Assembly (NCBI GenBank): GCA_022508705.1
Contig: JAFLUO010000055.1
Location: 1 to 11,760 of the forward strand
Source of the DNA: Oscillospiraceae bacterium
GTDB lineage: Bacteria; Bacillota; Clostridia; Oscillospirales; Acutalibacteraceae
Direction of reading: 5' to 3'
Length of the DNA stretch: 11,760 nucleotides
Every line of letters begins with the position of its first letter. Within the stretch, counting starts at the first letter, position 1. The translations under genes were made by a program, and so were the position numbers. Below, one piece after another: positions 1 to 4,993 of the stretch. The notes below the pieces were generated by a model. It had not been told where the DNA came from and made no database searches. It saw nothing but the letters and a program-made list of their open reading frames with translations.

Positions 1-15
1 GTTGCTATCGCTCAG
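1..15. repeat. Left attachment-site direct repeat (att core)
   Basis: GTTGCTATCGCTCAG is identical to positions 11746-11760. It lies outside the integrase gene at the left end. Read on the plus strand it runs into GCT TTA AAA TAA at 16-27, so a host gene ending at this junction would finish as ...VAIAQ-ALK-stop. The true core could be longer than 15 bp, because the flanks are not in the window. Confidence 0.75.
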
Positions 16-47
16 GCTTTAAAATAAGGCTTAAAACAAGGCTTTTT

Positions 48-82
48 GAGAGTTTTCGGGTAACACCGAAAGCTCTCTTTTT
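48..82 (+). terminator. Intrinsic terminator at the left end, reading into the element
   Basis: A 12-bp stem (48-59 with 66-77, one G:T pair) with a 6-base loop is followed by five Ts at 78-82. The T run lies on the plus strand only, so it stops transcription that enters from the left flank. It sits 21 bases after the stop codon at 25-27 that would close an interrupted host gene. It would therefore supply a replacement 3' end and also insulate the element. Confidence 0.7.
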
Positions 83-109
83 GTCCTAAAATCATTAAAA
101 TTTTGTAAA

Positions 110-168
110 ACTCAACAAAAACTCAACATTTGCCTAAAATGTTGAGTTTTGAGATGTTGAACTCAACA
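110..168. promoter_or_regulatory. Left integrase arm-type sites (ACTCAACA repeats)
   Basis: ACTCAACA occurs at 110-117, 121-128 and 161-168, and its complement TGTTGAGT at 140-147. TGTTGA at 155-160 makes a near-palindrome with the last copy. Positions 118-130 and 138-150 form a perfect 13-bp inverted repeat. Two copies lie 11 bp apart, and the same 11-bp spacing appears for the related motif at the right end. Repeats of this kind on both sides of an att core are typical of the sites bound by the N-terminal domain of Tn916/lambda-type integrases. Confidence 0.55.
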
Positions 169-206
169 AACAAGGCGAAGCCCTTGACTGCTTCGCCTTG
201 TTTGTT
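165..206 (-). terminator. Hairpin terminator of the integrase gene
   Basis: Positions 165-181 and 190-206 form a perfect 17-bp inverted repeat with an 8-base loop. It overlaps the integrase stop codon (TAA, 207-205). In the minus direction the 3' arm ends in a T-rich stretch, so it can work as an intrinsic terminator for int. It also partly overlaps the last arm-type repeat. Confidence 0.6.
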
Positions 207-1470
207 ATGCATACATTTTGTTTAAGATTTCCGTTCCCTGCTTGCTTATATCTTCCGTTAAATGGGAATAGATATTTAACGTTACCTCAATATTTTTATG
301 ACCTAATCTATTCTGAATGAATTTAATCGGCGCACCCTGTTCTAACAACATCGTCGTGTGGGTATGGCGTAAAGAATGGTAATCAAATTCGGGAAAATTC
401 ATTTTGTAGTGAATAACACGGCTTGTATGTTGCATAGTCCGTGCGGTGATATATTCGCCCGATTCACGAACCGTTAAAAAATGGATTTCGTCGCCCCGTC
501 CTACTGTATTGATAATGTTTTTATTATCTACAAAATAATGATAATAAAACTCCCCATAATATGCTTGTGCCTTTTCCTGTTTTGCTTTCTCTCGACTAAG
601 CAATGCCGTCAATTCGTCGTCTAATTCGATAGTACGAACAGAATTATATTTGGGCGTGGTAAGATACCAAAAGCCTTTTCCGCAGTCCGTTTTACCGTTT
701 GCCGCCTTTTTATCCTCGGCGGTTCTGCTTTTGTCTTGATTCCACTGTACTTGATGATTTACAGTTAAAGTTTTATTTTCTAAATCAATATCGTCCCAAG
801 TCACCGCAAAGGCTTCACCCAACCGTAAACCGCATTTATAGCCTAACATAAGCGGAATATGATTTACTGTTCCCTCAGGAAAGCGAGCAAGGATTTCCTG
901 CATTTTATCTTTAGGAATGTATATATGAGGGTCGGAGCGTGTTGCAATTTCGGGCGTTTGATTTCGGGGCAACTTTAATCTGTTTGCAGGGGAATGCAGG
1001 ATATACTTTCTATCAACGGCATAATCGAAGGATTTGGATAAAATGCCCTTGATTACAGTTAAAGTTTTGATTGAAAAACCTTGATTATATAAAGCCATTA
1101 ACAAGCCCTGCAAATCATCCTTTTTGATAGCACGAAGTCTATACCCGCCAAGCGTCGGCTTAATATATAGTCTTATTTTCTTTTCATAGTTCGCTACAGT
1201 GATCTGCTTCAAATCAACCTTGCAATCGTGCTCTATCCAATAGTCCAGAAAATCGGAAAAGCTCATATCTGACGGCTGTGAAATATCGCCTGTATTGTTA
1301 TACTTGGCTAAGGCTTCATTGCCCGCTTTGATAGCTTCACCTTTAGTCGCAAATCCTCGTTTATCAAGCCATTTTCTTTGACCGCCGATGGGCGCGATTT
1401 CAAAGCGAAAACCATATTGTTTTTTCCCATTTTTCAATTTATAGGGATATGTATGCACATCTACTGCCAT
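205..1470 (-). CDS. int: Tyrosine recombinase / phage-type integrase
   Basis: This 421-residue protein would catalyse integration and excision between the att sites. Residues 1-60 look like an arm-DNA-binding domain, 68-160 a SAM-like core-binding domain, and 200-415 the catalytic domain. The full active-site set is visible: R216 in the GLRLGE motif, K274, H365 and R368 in HSLRH, H391 in RLGH, and the nucleophile Y401 in IYSHL. Length and domain order match Tn916/ICE-type integrases, and the gene appears intact. The ATG at 1470 has AAGAAGGA about 8 bases upstream. The gene reads toward the nearby left att site. Its promoter is probably in the gap to the HTH gene, or it is co-transcribed with that gene. 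Confidence 0.95.
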   Translation of the reverse strand: MAVDVHTYPYKLKNGKKQYGFRFEIAPIGGQRKWLDKRGFATKGEAIKAGNEALAKYNNTGDISQPSDMSFSDFLDYWIEHDCKVDLKQITVANYEKKIRLYIKPTLGGYRLRAIKKDDLQGLLMALYNQGFSIKTLTVIKGILSKSFDYAVDRKYILHSPANRLKLPRNQTPEIATRSDPHIYIPKDKMQEILARFPEGTVNHIPLMLGYKCGLRLGEAFAVTWDDIDLENKTLTVNHQVQWNQDKSRTAEDKKAANGKTDCGKGFWYLTTPKYNSVRTIELDDELTALLSREKAKQEKAQAYYGEFYYHYFVDNKNIINTVGRGDEIHFLTVRESGEYITARTMQHTSRVIHYKMNFPEFDYHSLRHTHTTMLLEQGAPIKFIQNRLGHKNIEVTLNIYSHLTEDISKQGTEILNKMYA

Positions 1471-1498
1471 TTATAATTTCCTTCTTTCTTTTTTATCT

Positions 1499-1572
1499 TG
1501 CAAAAGAAAGTCGGATATGCTATACTTATAATACCTTAGAGGATAGCATACTGTTATCGCTATTCTTTTGCA
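1499..1572. promoter_or_regulatory. Nested inverted repeats in front of int
   Basis: An outer 10-bp repeat (TGCAAAAGAA 1499-1508 with TTCTTTTGCA 1563-1572) encloses an inner 8-bp repeat (TATGCTAT 1516-1523 with ATAGCATA 1543-1550). Read in the int direction, the inner arms flank a possible -10 (TATTAT within 1524-1542) with a weak ATAACA -35 18 bases upstream. The repeats could therefore be an operator over the int promoter, or a folded int leader RNA. The choice is inference. Confidence 0.4.
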
Positions 1573-1577
1573 CTGAG

Positions 1578-1611
1578 AAGTCGGAGCTGCAACTCCGGCT
1601 TTTCTTTTTTT
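1578..1611 (+). terminator. Hairpin with T run between int and the HTH gene
   Basis: A 9-bp stem (1578-1586 with 1593-1601, one G:T pair) and a 6-base loop are followed on the plus strand by a T-rich run to 1611. Both neighbouring genes are on the minus strand, so the T run points the unexpected way. In the minus direction the same stem directly follows the HTH stop codon but lacks a good T run. It may end a plus-strand transcript covering 1499-1577. Confidence 0.5.
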
Positions 1612-1828
1612 ACTGTCTTTCTTTGAACTGCAAAATTAAATCATAGTTCAAAATGTCTGCTATTTGCCTTAACTCTGTTTCACTGAAATTGTTTCGCTTT
1701 AGCTTGCTTGTGAGATTTTGGCGGCTTGTGCCTAATGCCGTTGCAAGCTGAGCAATGCTCGTCCCCCTTAATCCTATAATAGCGCGGATAATTTGAGCGG
1801 TGGTATATTCCCCTGTTTGGAAATCCAC
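1610..1828 (-). CDS. Small helix-turn-helix regulator (XRE/Cro-like)
   Basis: This 72-residue protein has a helix-turn-helix at about residues 22-45 (TSIAQLATALGTSRQNLTSK), followed by a helix ending in LRQIADILNYDL, as in small Cro/CI-like repressors. The longest open frame starts at a TTG at 1885, but that codon is part of the -35 box of a strong promoter. The GTG at 1828, with AAAGGGGG about 10 bases upstream, is the likely start. The gene lies upstream of int in the same direction, and a palindrome sits in the spacer of its own promoter. It is probably an autoregulated repressor that also controls int. Target sites are inferred, not shown. Confidence 0.75.
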   Translation of the reverse strand: MDFQTGEYTTAQIIRAIIGLRGTSIAQLATALGTSRQNLTSKLKRNNFSETELRQIADILNYDLILQFKERQ

Positions 1829-1856
1829 GATTGTATCACCCCCTTTGTCGATTTTA

Positions 1857-1885
1857 ATAATACAACATTTTTGCGAAAATGTCAA
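1857..1885 (-). promoter_or_regulatory. Near-consensus sigma-A promoter of the HTH gene
   Basis: On the minus strand TTGACA (1885-1880) is followed by exactly 17 bases and TATTAT (1862-1857). Transcription would start around 1850, just ahead of the AAAGGGGG ribosome binding site and GTG start at 1828. Confidence 0.75.
1865..1882. promoter_or_regulatory. Palindromic operator inside the HTH promoter
   Basis: ACATTTTTGCGAAAATGT is a palindrome of two 7-base arms around a 4-base centre. It lies between the -35 and -10 boxes, touching the -35. The position suits repression by a small dimeric HTH protein, most simply the product of the gene it precedes. Confidence 0.55.
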
Positions 1886-1971
1886 CTTTCAAATTTACAA
1901 AGGTTATAATGGAATTTACGACTTAATATAATATATTATATAATGTATTTAGAGAGCAAAAAAATTTTTTC

Positions 1972-2012
1972 AAAATTTTTAAAATCATAGGCGGGCGGTT
2001 TACCCGCCTATG
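1972..2012 (-). terminator. Terminator of the J-domain/DUF3846 operon
   Basis: A perfect 10-bp GC-rich stem (1986-1995 with 2003-2012, 7-base loop) lies just after the stop of the J-domain gene in the minus direction. It is followed by ATTTTAAAAATTTT. The AT-rich stretch 1886-1971 beyond it holds no gene; it contains the palindromic ATAATATATTAT block upstream of the HTH promoter. Confidence 0.75.
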
Positions 2013-2020
2013 TTTGATTT

Positions 2021-2521
2021 TTATGCTCCCTTCAGCACTCTATAGCGTGTTTCCTCTCGGCTCGTTTCCTCGTCGTACTGAACGCCGTACAGGTCACGGA
2101 TATAATCCATTGAATACTCTTGATTACCTTGTCTGCGGTAGCCCTCAGGTGAAAGAAACCAACAAGATTTTTTATTATGCCATTTCAGCCCTAAAGCCTT
2201 TAGCTTATCCTTGTGGGGCTTGGTGTCACCGCTTACCCAAAGGAAACAACCGATTACCTCAATATGTATACCGCCCAGCTTCAGCAATTCATTGATTATC
2301 TTTATAAAGTCCTGCGGGGCTTCGTCGGTGGCTTTGCGGTATTCCTGTCCTTCCTTATTCGTGTGAATATCCTTGACCCTTGCGAAAAGTGCTTCGTACT
2401 CGCCGTTGAGGATTTGCATATCCTCTGTTGAGCCGCCCATATCGGGGTGAAGCTTCATTGCCCATTTGCGGTATTCCTTTTTCAGTTCTTCAAGCGTCTT
2501 AATGTTTTTTAAGTATTTCAT
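2021..2521 (-). CDS. Small J-domain (DnaJ-like) protein
   Basis: This 166-residue protein has an N-terminal J-domain at about residues 5-50, with the HPD signature at 25-27 (KLHPDMGGS) and a following helix ILNGEYEAL. J-domains stimulate the ATPase of Hsp70 chaperones. The remainder (about 65-166) has no zinc-finger or substrate-binding region of true DnaJ and includes a Trp/Cys-rich stretch (GCFLWVSG, WHNKKSCWFLSPEGYRRQG). Such proteins are common on clostridial mobile elements, where they may recruit host DnaK to replication or transfer complexes; that role is inferred. AAGGAGTG precedes the ATG at 2521. The gene lies 14 bases after the DUF3846 gene, so the two form an operon. Confidence 0.85.
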   Translation of the reverse strand: MKYLKNIKTLEELKKEYRKWAMKLHPDMGGSTEDMQILNGEYEALFARVKDIHTNKEGQEYRKATDEAPQDFIKIINELLKLGGIHIEVIGCFLWVSGDTKPHKDKLKALGLKWHNKKSCWFLSPEGYRRQGNQEYSMDYIRDLYGVQYDEETSREETRYRVLKGA

Positions 2522-2535
2522 AATTTGCTCACTCC

Positions 2536-2853
2536 TTAAAATTGAAATAGTTTTATGTATTTGTCAATTAACTTGTCGGGTATGCTCTCAAAACCTTCAC
2601 TATCTATCGGCGCACCGCAGATAAGAAAAGTTCCTGCGATATAGTCAACGGGTTCTCCGTCCTCGCTCCAAAGAAAGCGATTTATCGGCAAGCCTAAGAG
2701 TTTACCCTCCTCGTTGCAAATCAAGGCGATTTCGTCCTCCCACGGGTATATAGCTTGAATATAACCGCCGACGATAGCCTGCTTGGCTTCAAGCGTGTTT
2801 TCGATTTCCTCTACTTTGGGCTGTGTAAATGGTCTTACTACGATAATTTGCAT
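2536..2853 (-). CDS. DUF3846 family protein
   Basis: This 105-residue protein matches the DUF3846 pattern from end to end: an N-terminal strand (IIVVRPF), a helix ending in AIVGGYIQAIYP (26-37), the CNEEGKLLGLPINR core (46-59), then AGTFLICG (73-80). The family is small, cytoplasmic and of unknown function, and is found mainly on plasmids and ICEs of Firmicutes. GGAAGGAAC lies just ahead of the ATG at 2853. It is the first clear gene of a minus-strand operon with the J-domain gene. The upstream leader contains a mini-ORF with a likely frameshift and a hairpin (2886-2892 with 2923-2929). Confidence 0.85.
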   Translation of the reverse strand: MQIIVVRPFTQPKVEEIENTLEAKQAIVGGYIQAIYPWEDEIALICNEEGKLLGLPINRFLWSEDGEPVDYIAGTFLICGAPIDSEGFESIPDKLIDKYIKLFQF

Positions 2854-2940
2854 TGTTGTTCCTTCCTTTCAAATTTGAATTTTTTATATCGGTTAGCTTC
2901 TGAGTCGGTGGGGGTTAATTCCCCGATATTAGGTTTTCAT
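2838..2940 (-). pseudogene. Mini-ORF upstream of DUF3846, apparently frameshifted at its start
   Basis: On the minus strand an ATG at 2940, with AAAGGA 10 bases upstream, is followed by AAAACC and a stop. Removing one A from the AAAA run (2937-2934) would open a frame of about 33 codons, starting MKPNIGELTPTDSEANRY and continuing KKFKFERKEQQ to a stop at 2838, overlapping the DUF3846 start. The hydrophilic Lys/Glu-rich composition looks like real protein. It may be a decayed or slippage-expressed small gene, a sequence error, or coincidence. Confidence 0.35.
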
Positions 2941-2963
2941 GCCCTATTCATCCTTTCGTTTTT

Positions 2964-3209
2964 TTATTCTATATCGTCTAAGCTCGTCACCGTTTGGGGG
3001 TTGTTGACTTTGGTAAAGCGGAACGATACAACGATGTCAAGGGCAAGCATAGCGACGCCGTTAGGGATACCCTTGATAGCGGCAGTAAGAGCCGCTACCA
3101 TTAAGGCACAACTACCTACGCGACGGGCTTTATCCGAGATTAAAAAACGAAAAAGGGTATGGCATGAAACCGTGAAAATATCGGGGATAGAAATAAAAAA
3201 AGACAGCAC
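2964..3209 (-). CDS. Hypothetical 81-residue ORF, doubtful
   Basis: The frame is open from a GTG at 3209. I do not recognise a family. The C-terminal two thirds (from about residue 28) reads with alternating small and hydrophobic residues (VAALTAAIKGIPNGVAM) and pyrimidine-ending codons that look like genuine coding. The N-terminal part is encoded by the T-run side of an intrinsic terminator (3191-3228), and no ribosome binding site sits at a proper distance. The plus strand is also open here, so one or both frames are chance. The stop is 23 bases before the mini-ORF start, so it could be the first member of the DUF3846/J-domain operon. Confidence 0.35.
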   Translation of the reverse strand: MLSFFISIPDIFTVSCHTLFRFLISDKARRVGSCALMVAALTAAIKGIPNGVAMLALDIVVSFRFTKVNNPQTVTSLDDIE

Positions 3210-3228
3210 AACAAACAGTGCGGTCTTT
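3191..3228 (-). terminator. Intrinsic terminator or attenuator on the minus strand
   Basis: Positions 3199-3209 and 3218-3228 pair with a single A-G mismatch around an 8-base loop. On the minus strand the stem is followed by TTTTTTTATTT. No gene is seen upstream on that strand, so it either ends a transcript antisense to the 3303-3477 RNA or attenuates the operon that follows. Confidence 0.55.
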
Positions 3229-3267
3229 CCTTATTAAAAATATTTTATTGTGTTTTTCTTAAATTTA

Positions 3268-3296
3268 TTGATTTTTGGGGAATAATATAGTATTAT
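3268..3296 (+). promoter_or_regulatory. Sigma-A promoter of the structured RNA
   Basis: TTGATT (3268-3273), 17 bases, then TATTAT (3291-3296). The predicted start is near 3302, which coincides with the first base of the long outer stem of the RNA fold. That match between promoter and fold is the main reason to trust it. Confidence 0.65.
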
Positions 3297-3302
3297 TAGA
3301 AC

Positions 3303-3476
3303 GCTACATAAAACACAATATTCTGGTTTTGTATCCTACATATGGAATAGTTCTGCCATTTGGTAAAATCGCAGAGCTCTTATCAACTATCCCTATGTAG
3401 GTGGATTGTGTTTTGTGTAGCAGCAAATGAGTGAAGCGTTTTTCGGCACGTAGCTTATTTGCTGCGTGCTTTTTTT
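3303..3476 (+). ncRNA. Unassigned structured RNA, about 175 nt, with own promoter and terminator
   Basis: The 5' end (3303-3319) pairs over 17 bp, with one G:T, with 3405-3421. Inside, 3335-3342 pairs with 3394-3401, 3347-3352 with 3385-3390, and 3353-3356 with 3371-3374, giving a long interrupted rod with one large asymmetric internal loop (3320-3334). A sigma-A promoter ends just upstream and a strong terminator ends at 3476. No convincing protein frame covers it. The shape recalls 6S RNA in outline, but I recognise no sequence signature of 6S, a riboswitch, a ribozyme or an omega RNA. It may be a regulatory RNA of the element, or a leader that attenuates the cargo genes starting at 3670. 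Confidence 0.55.
3420..3476 (+). terminator. Intrinsic terminator of the structured RNA
   Basis: GCAGCAAATGAG (3420-3431) pairs with CTTATTTGCTGC (3454-3465, one G:T) and T7 follows at 3470-3476. Its first two bases are also the last two of the outer stem of the rod fold, so the two helices compete slightly at the junction. Confidence 0.8.
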
Positions 3477-3491
3477 ATTATCAAAATTTAA

Positions 3492-3584
3492 GAGCGTTTT
3501 GTCCGTCTGTATGGCGCAAAAAAGGTACGTAACATAATCTTTTTTACTCGCAATAGAAAGGCGGTGACAAAACGCTCATTTTTT
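3492..3584 (+). promoter_or_regulatory. Second hairpin leader before the membrane-protein gene
   Basis: GAGCGTTTTGTC (3492-3503) is perfectly complementary to 3566-3577 and six Ts follow (3579-3584), as in a terminator with a very long loop. Within the loop, 3518-3524 pairs with 3539-3545 and GCG 3514-3516 with CGC 3549-3551. The right arm contains AAAGGCGGTGAC, a typical clostridial ribosome binding sequence, so the fold would hide it. Positions 3585-3669 show no clear gene, only a possible 21-codon frame from ATG 3585. Confidence 0.45.
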
Positions 3585-3669
3585 ATGCCCTGCGCTTCGG
3601 TGACGCTCGGCTGCCCATTTGAAAAAATACACCGAAATAAAATGATTTGAAAAAGGAGAAAAGAAAATT

Positions 3670-4830
3670 ATGGCAAATTTAAGTGATTTAGAATTTAGAA
3701 TCAGAGAAGGCGTCAAAAAAGGTATAGGTGATATCAGAGCTGAAGATATGCGTCGGGCAAGGGAAAGAGAATTTGCGGATAGTATAAATCCGTTTAAACA
3801 TCCGCTTCAATATCTATTGACTATGGGGATAGCAGGAGCGTTTATTGCTGCTCTTTTTATTATCTGCGGTGTTGCTGCTGTATTTATGGCAATAATTTAT
3901 GGTTGGCAGTTCACCTTCACACAGCTATCCGCTTTATATGCGGTTTCCGGCATCTCATTTGCCTTGGTAATTGGCATTGTAGGGTTAGTGCTTATTATCG
4001 GCTTTTGGGCTTTCTGTATATGGAGAGACATAAAGACCAATCGAAAAAGTTCACTGCTTTTTGCAATCTTATGTATAGTATGTTATGCTATCACAAATAT
4101 ATGGGCTTTAAGGAACATAGCAGATTGTCTTCTTGCGGGAGTGTTTGTGACACTGCTTCCAACGTTCGTTTTAATCGATATAGAATATTTTCTTTCCAAA
4201 GGTTACGGCCTATTTCGTAAAATGGCTTATAAACTTTGTAAGGGAAAAGGACTGCGAAGAACGATATTCGCTATTTTAGGTGCCCTTACATTCATTATAA
4301 GTTTGGCTGTTTTAATCCAAATCAAAAGTATTGGTGTCGCTGAGACAGTAATGTTTGGATGTTCTCTTCTTCCAACAGGAATATTATTTATCTATTTGAG
4401 CGTTTTTGGAAAGACAGCTCCGATTGAAAAAATTTTAAAAAATGAAGAAGAGAATTCTATTACAGATAATACGGATGAAAAAGAATGGTTCAGCCTGACC
4501 GCTGAATATAATGGAAAAACTTATCAGTGTTCTTTTGACGAGGACGGACAGTATCAGGATGTTTCGTCAAATGAGCAGTTTTATTATCACGGTGGTGTTG
4601 AGCCGGCACTCGGAGATAAGAGCGGATTCTATTTTCTTGTTTTCGTTACATATGATAATTATCTTGCAACAGTAATTCCGTTTAACGGCATAACGCCCCA
4701 AAATTATGATGAAAAGTTCAACGAAATGATTAAGAAATTTGAATCATCTAAAGAATTCAAGGAATTAAGCGACTATCATATGGAAAGGTGCGCCCGTTTG
4801 TTGATGGAAGAAGAAGGATACGAAGAATAA
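3670..4830 (+). CDS. Polytopic membrane protein with soluble C-terminal domain, unknown function (cargo)
   Basis: A 386-residue protein I do not recognise. Residues 1-44 are charged and cytoplasmic-looking (REGVKKG, RRAREREF). About six hydrophobic segments follow, near 49-78, 84-117, 127-147, 150-172, 197-217 and 225-246. The C-terminal part, about 252-386, is soluble and acidic, with a beta-rich stretch (WFSLTAEYNGKTYQCSFDE) and a helical end (KFNEMIKKFESSKEFKELSDYHMERCARLL). GGAG lies 11 bases before the ATG. It is the first of two plus-strand cargo genes; the second encodes a surface lipoprotein, so a shared envelope role is plausible. Envelope sensor, transporter accessory or immunity-type roles cannot be told apart here. 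Confidence 0.8.
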   Translation: MANLSDLEFRIREGVKKGIGDIRAEDMRRAREREFADSINPFKHPLQYLLTMGIAGAFIAALFIICGVAAVFMAIIYGWQFTFTQLSALYAVSGISFALVIGIVGLVLIIGFWAFCIWRDIKTNRKSSLLFAILCIVCYAITNIWALRNIADCLLAGVFVTLLPTFVLIDIEYFLSKGYGLFRKMAYKLCKGKGLRRTIFAILGALTFIISLAVLIQIKSIGVAETVMFGCSLLPTGILFIYLSVFGKTAPIEKILKNEEENSITDNTDEKEWFSLTAEYNGKTYQCSFDEDGQYQDVSSNEQFYYHGGVEPALGDKSGFYFLVFVTYDNYLATVIPFNGITPQNYDEKFNEMIKKFESSKEFKELSDYHMERCARLLMEEEGYEE

Positions 4831-4862
4831 CTTAGTCGCACTCAACGGATATTAAACTAAAA

Positions 4863-4898
4863 GAACGACTGTCTCCTGAAAAAGGGCGGCAGTCGTTC
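4863..4898 (+). other. Hairpin between the two cargo genes
   Basis: GAACGACTG (4863-4871) pairs perfectly with CAGTCGTTC (4890-4898) around an 18-base loop. No T run follows, so it is at best a weak terminator or an RNA-processing stem. The rest of the 4831-4993 gap shows no clear promoter. Confidence 0.4.
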
Positions 4899-4993
4899 AT
4901 GCCGTGAAATCCTATAAAAATTTTTCCTATGCGTAAAACCTAACAGGCGTTTCAATCGTCTATAGGTTAGCAAGGTGAAAAGGAGTAATGAAA

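Noticed and set aside
2755..3237. 160-codon open frame on the plus strand over the DUF3846 leader and start
   Set aside because: It overlaps the well-supported DUF3846 gene on the other strand, lacks an RBS, and has low-complexity leucine and phenylalanine runs typical of antisense frames.
3303..3421. Miniature inverted-repeat transposon
   Set aside because: The long terminal inverted repeat fits, but no target-site duplication flanks it, and a promoter and terminator fitted to its ends favour an RNA gene.
3303..3476. 6S RNA, T-box or purine riboswitch
   Set aside because: Overall shape alone is not enough. I could not find the conserved sequence boxes of any of these classes.
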